This document shows positions 13,679 through 14,155 of a stretch of DNA of 14,155 bases, one piece after another; the first letter of the stretch is position 1; the number at the start of each line of letters is the position of its first letter. Location of the stretch: contig JAIVJE010000295.1 of NCBI GenBank assembly GCA_020200195.1, positions 1 to 14,155 of the forward strand, read 5' to 3'. The notes under the pieces were generated by a model that saw only the letters and a list, made by a program, of their open reading frames with translations, was not told the DNA's origin and did no database searches. The translations under genes were made by a program, and so were the position numbers. Origin of the DNA: Acidobacteriota bacterium (lineage in GTDB: Bacteria > Acidobacteriota > Vicinamibacteria > Vicinamibacterales > 2-12-FULL-66-21).

Positions 13679-14155
13679 TTAAGGGATAGCGGGAGGTAGG
13701 GCGTCACCAAACTGACGTCTGGCTGAGAGGAGATGGAGGGTCAGAACTGCGAGCACCACGGCGCCCGCGGGAGCGAGCAGCCAGGGTGCATCGCCGAGCG
13801 CGCGCCCGCGGCCCGCATCCTGAAGCATCACGCCCCAACTTGGTGTGGCTTCAGGAAAACCGAGGCCAACGAACGAAAGCGTCGCCTCGGCAAGGATGAA
13901 CGCGGGCAGCAGCAGCGTCGCCTGCACCGCCAGAAATCCGCCGGCTGCAGGTAACAGATGTCGTAGCAGAATTCGCCATCGTCCTGCGCCTATAGCCTGG
14001 GCAGCTTCTGCGTACTCTTTCCGGCGTTCTGCGCTCAGAATGGCGCGCACGCCGCGCGCAGGGAACGGCCAGCCGGCGGCCGCCAGAACGACGGCGATGG
14101 TCCAGAACACCTGCGCCGGACTCATCACCAGCGGCATCACGGCGCGGAGCGCGAG
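13679..14155 (-). CDS. ABC transporter permease, DppC-type (partial)
   Basis: This is the C-terminal part (about 159 residues visible) of an inner-membrane permease of the dipeptide/oligopeptide/nickel ABC importer family. The EAA loop is clear (EYAEAAQAIGAGRWRILLRHLLP). It is followed by the family-typical FILAEATLSFVGLGFPEATPSWGVMLQDAGR and a last membrane segment (APWLLAPAGAVVLAVLTLHLL). The frame stays open to the window edge, reading LALRAV before the first internal Met, so the start lies outside and the protein is truncated only by the window. Partner genes (DppB-type permease, ATPases, binding protein) would be expected beyond 14155. The substrate cannot be told. Confidence 0.92.
   Translation of the reverse strand, partial: LALRAVMPLVMSPAQVFWTIAVVLAAAGWPFPARGVRAILSAERRKEYAEAAQAIGAGRWRILLRHLLPAAGGFLAVQATLLLPAFILAEATLSFVGLGFPEATPSWGVMLQDAGRGRALGDAPWLLAPAGAVVLAVLTLHLLSARRQFGDALPPAIP

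Noticed and set aside
13486..13710. Minus-strand open frame of 74 codons after the ABC permease
   Set aside because: It overlaps the permease 3' end in another frame, has no recognised domain and no clear ribosome binding site, and crosses the palindromic segment.

Overview
The window is high-GC bacterial DNA, densely coded and almost entirely on the minus strand. Ten protein-coding genes can be supported: nine on minus and one on plus. The ABC transporter permease at the right edge is cut by the window end. The gene mix (an S8 protease with a C-terminal NIVWG repeat tract, a stand-alone HNH nuclease, a lipoprotein M48-LysM peptidase and MtgA) suggests a Gram-negative soil-type lineage, and Acidobacteriota is my best guess. 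That guess rests on general resemblance only. No rRNA, tRNA, insertion sequence, integrase or CRISPR array was found.

Layout, left to right. 1-296 holds no convincing gene. 297-3152 is uvrA (nucleotide excision repair). 3259-4746 is an APC/CAT-type amino acid permease. 4784-5794 is a cytoplasmic-looking TIG plus SMP-30/NHL-type beta-propeller protein. 5838-6371 is an HNH endonuclease. These four minus-strand genes are separated by 106, 37 and 43 bp and could share transcripts; uvrA also has its own candidate extended -10 and a perfect inverted repeat. From the 118-bp gap before 6490 the only plus-strand gene runs to 7023: a probable NlpC/P60 lipoprotein. It meets a convergent HExxH metallopeptidase (7024-7836) with no base between the two stop codons. 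That peptidase has the clearest promoter in the window (TTGACA-17-TATAGT).

7994-13185 is a run of envelope genes on minus: MtgA-type peptidoglycan glycosyltransferase, M48-LysM lipoprotein peptidase, a GNAT acetyltransferase, and a secreted subtilase (S8). The subtilase and acetyltransferase overlap at TAATG, so they form a coupled pair ending at a textbook intrinsic terminator. The M48 gene begins a separate unit with a strong ribosome binding site and a sigma-54-like element. 13186-13678 is an AT-richer noncoding stretch with several palindromes, followed by the 3' part of a DppC-type permease gene.

The most unusual element is the C-terminal tract of the subtilase: eleven [I/V]VWG units, mostly spaced 11 residues apart. 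Two longer 14-residue spacings each carry a Cys-x4-Cys loop. It looks like a solenoid or surface-display module. Overall the right two thirds of the window read as envelope remodelling and extracytoplasmic proteolysis, and the left third as DNA repair plus amino-acid uptake.
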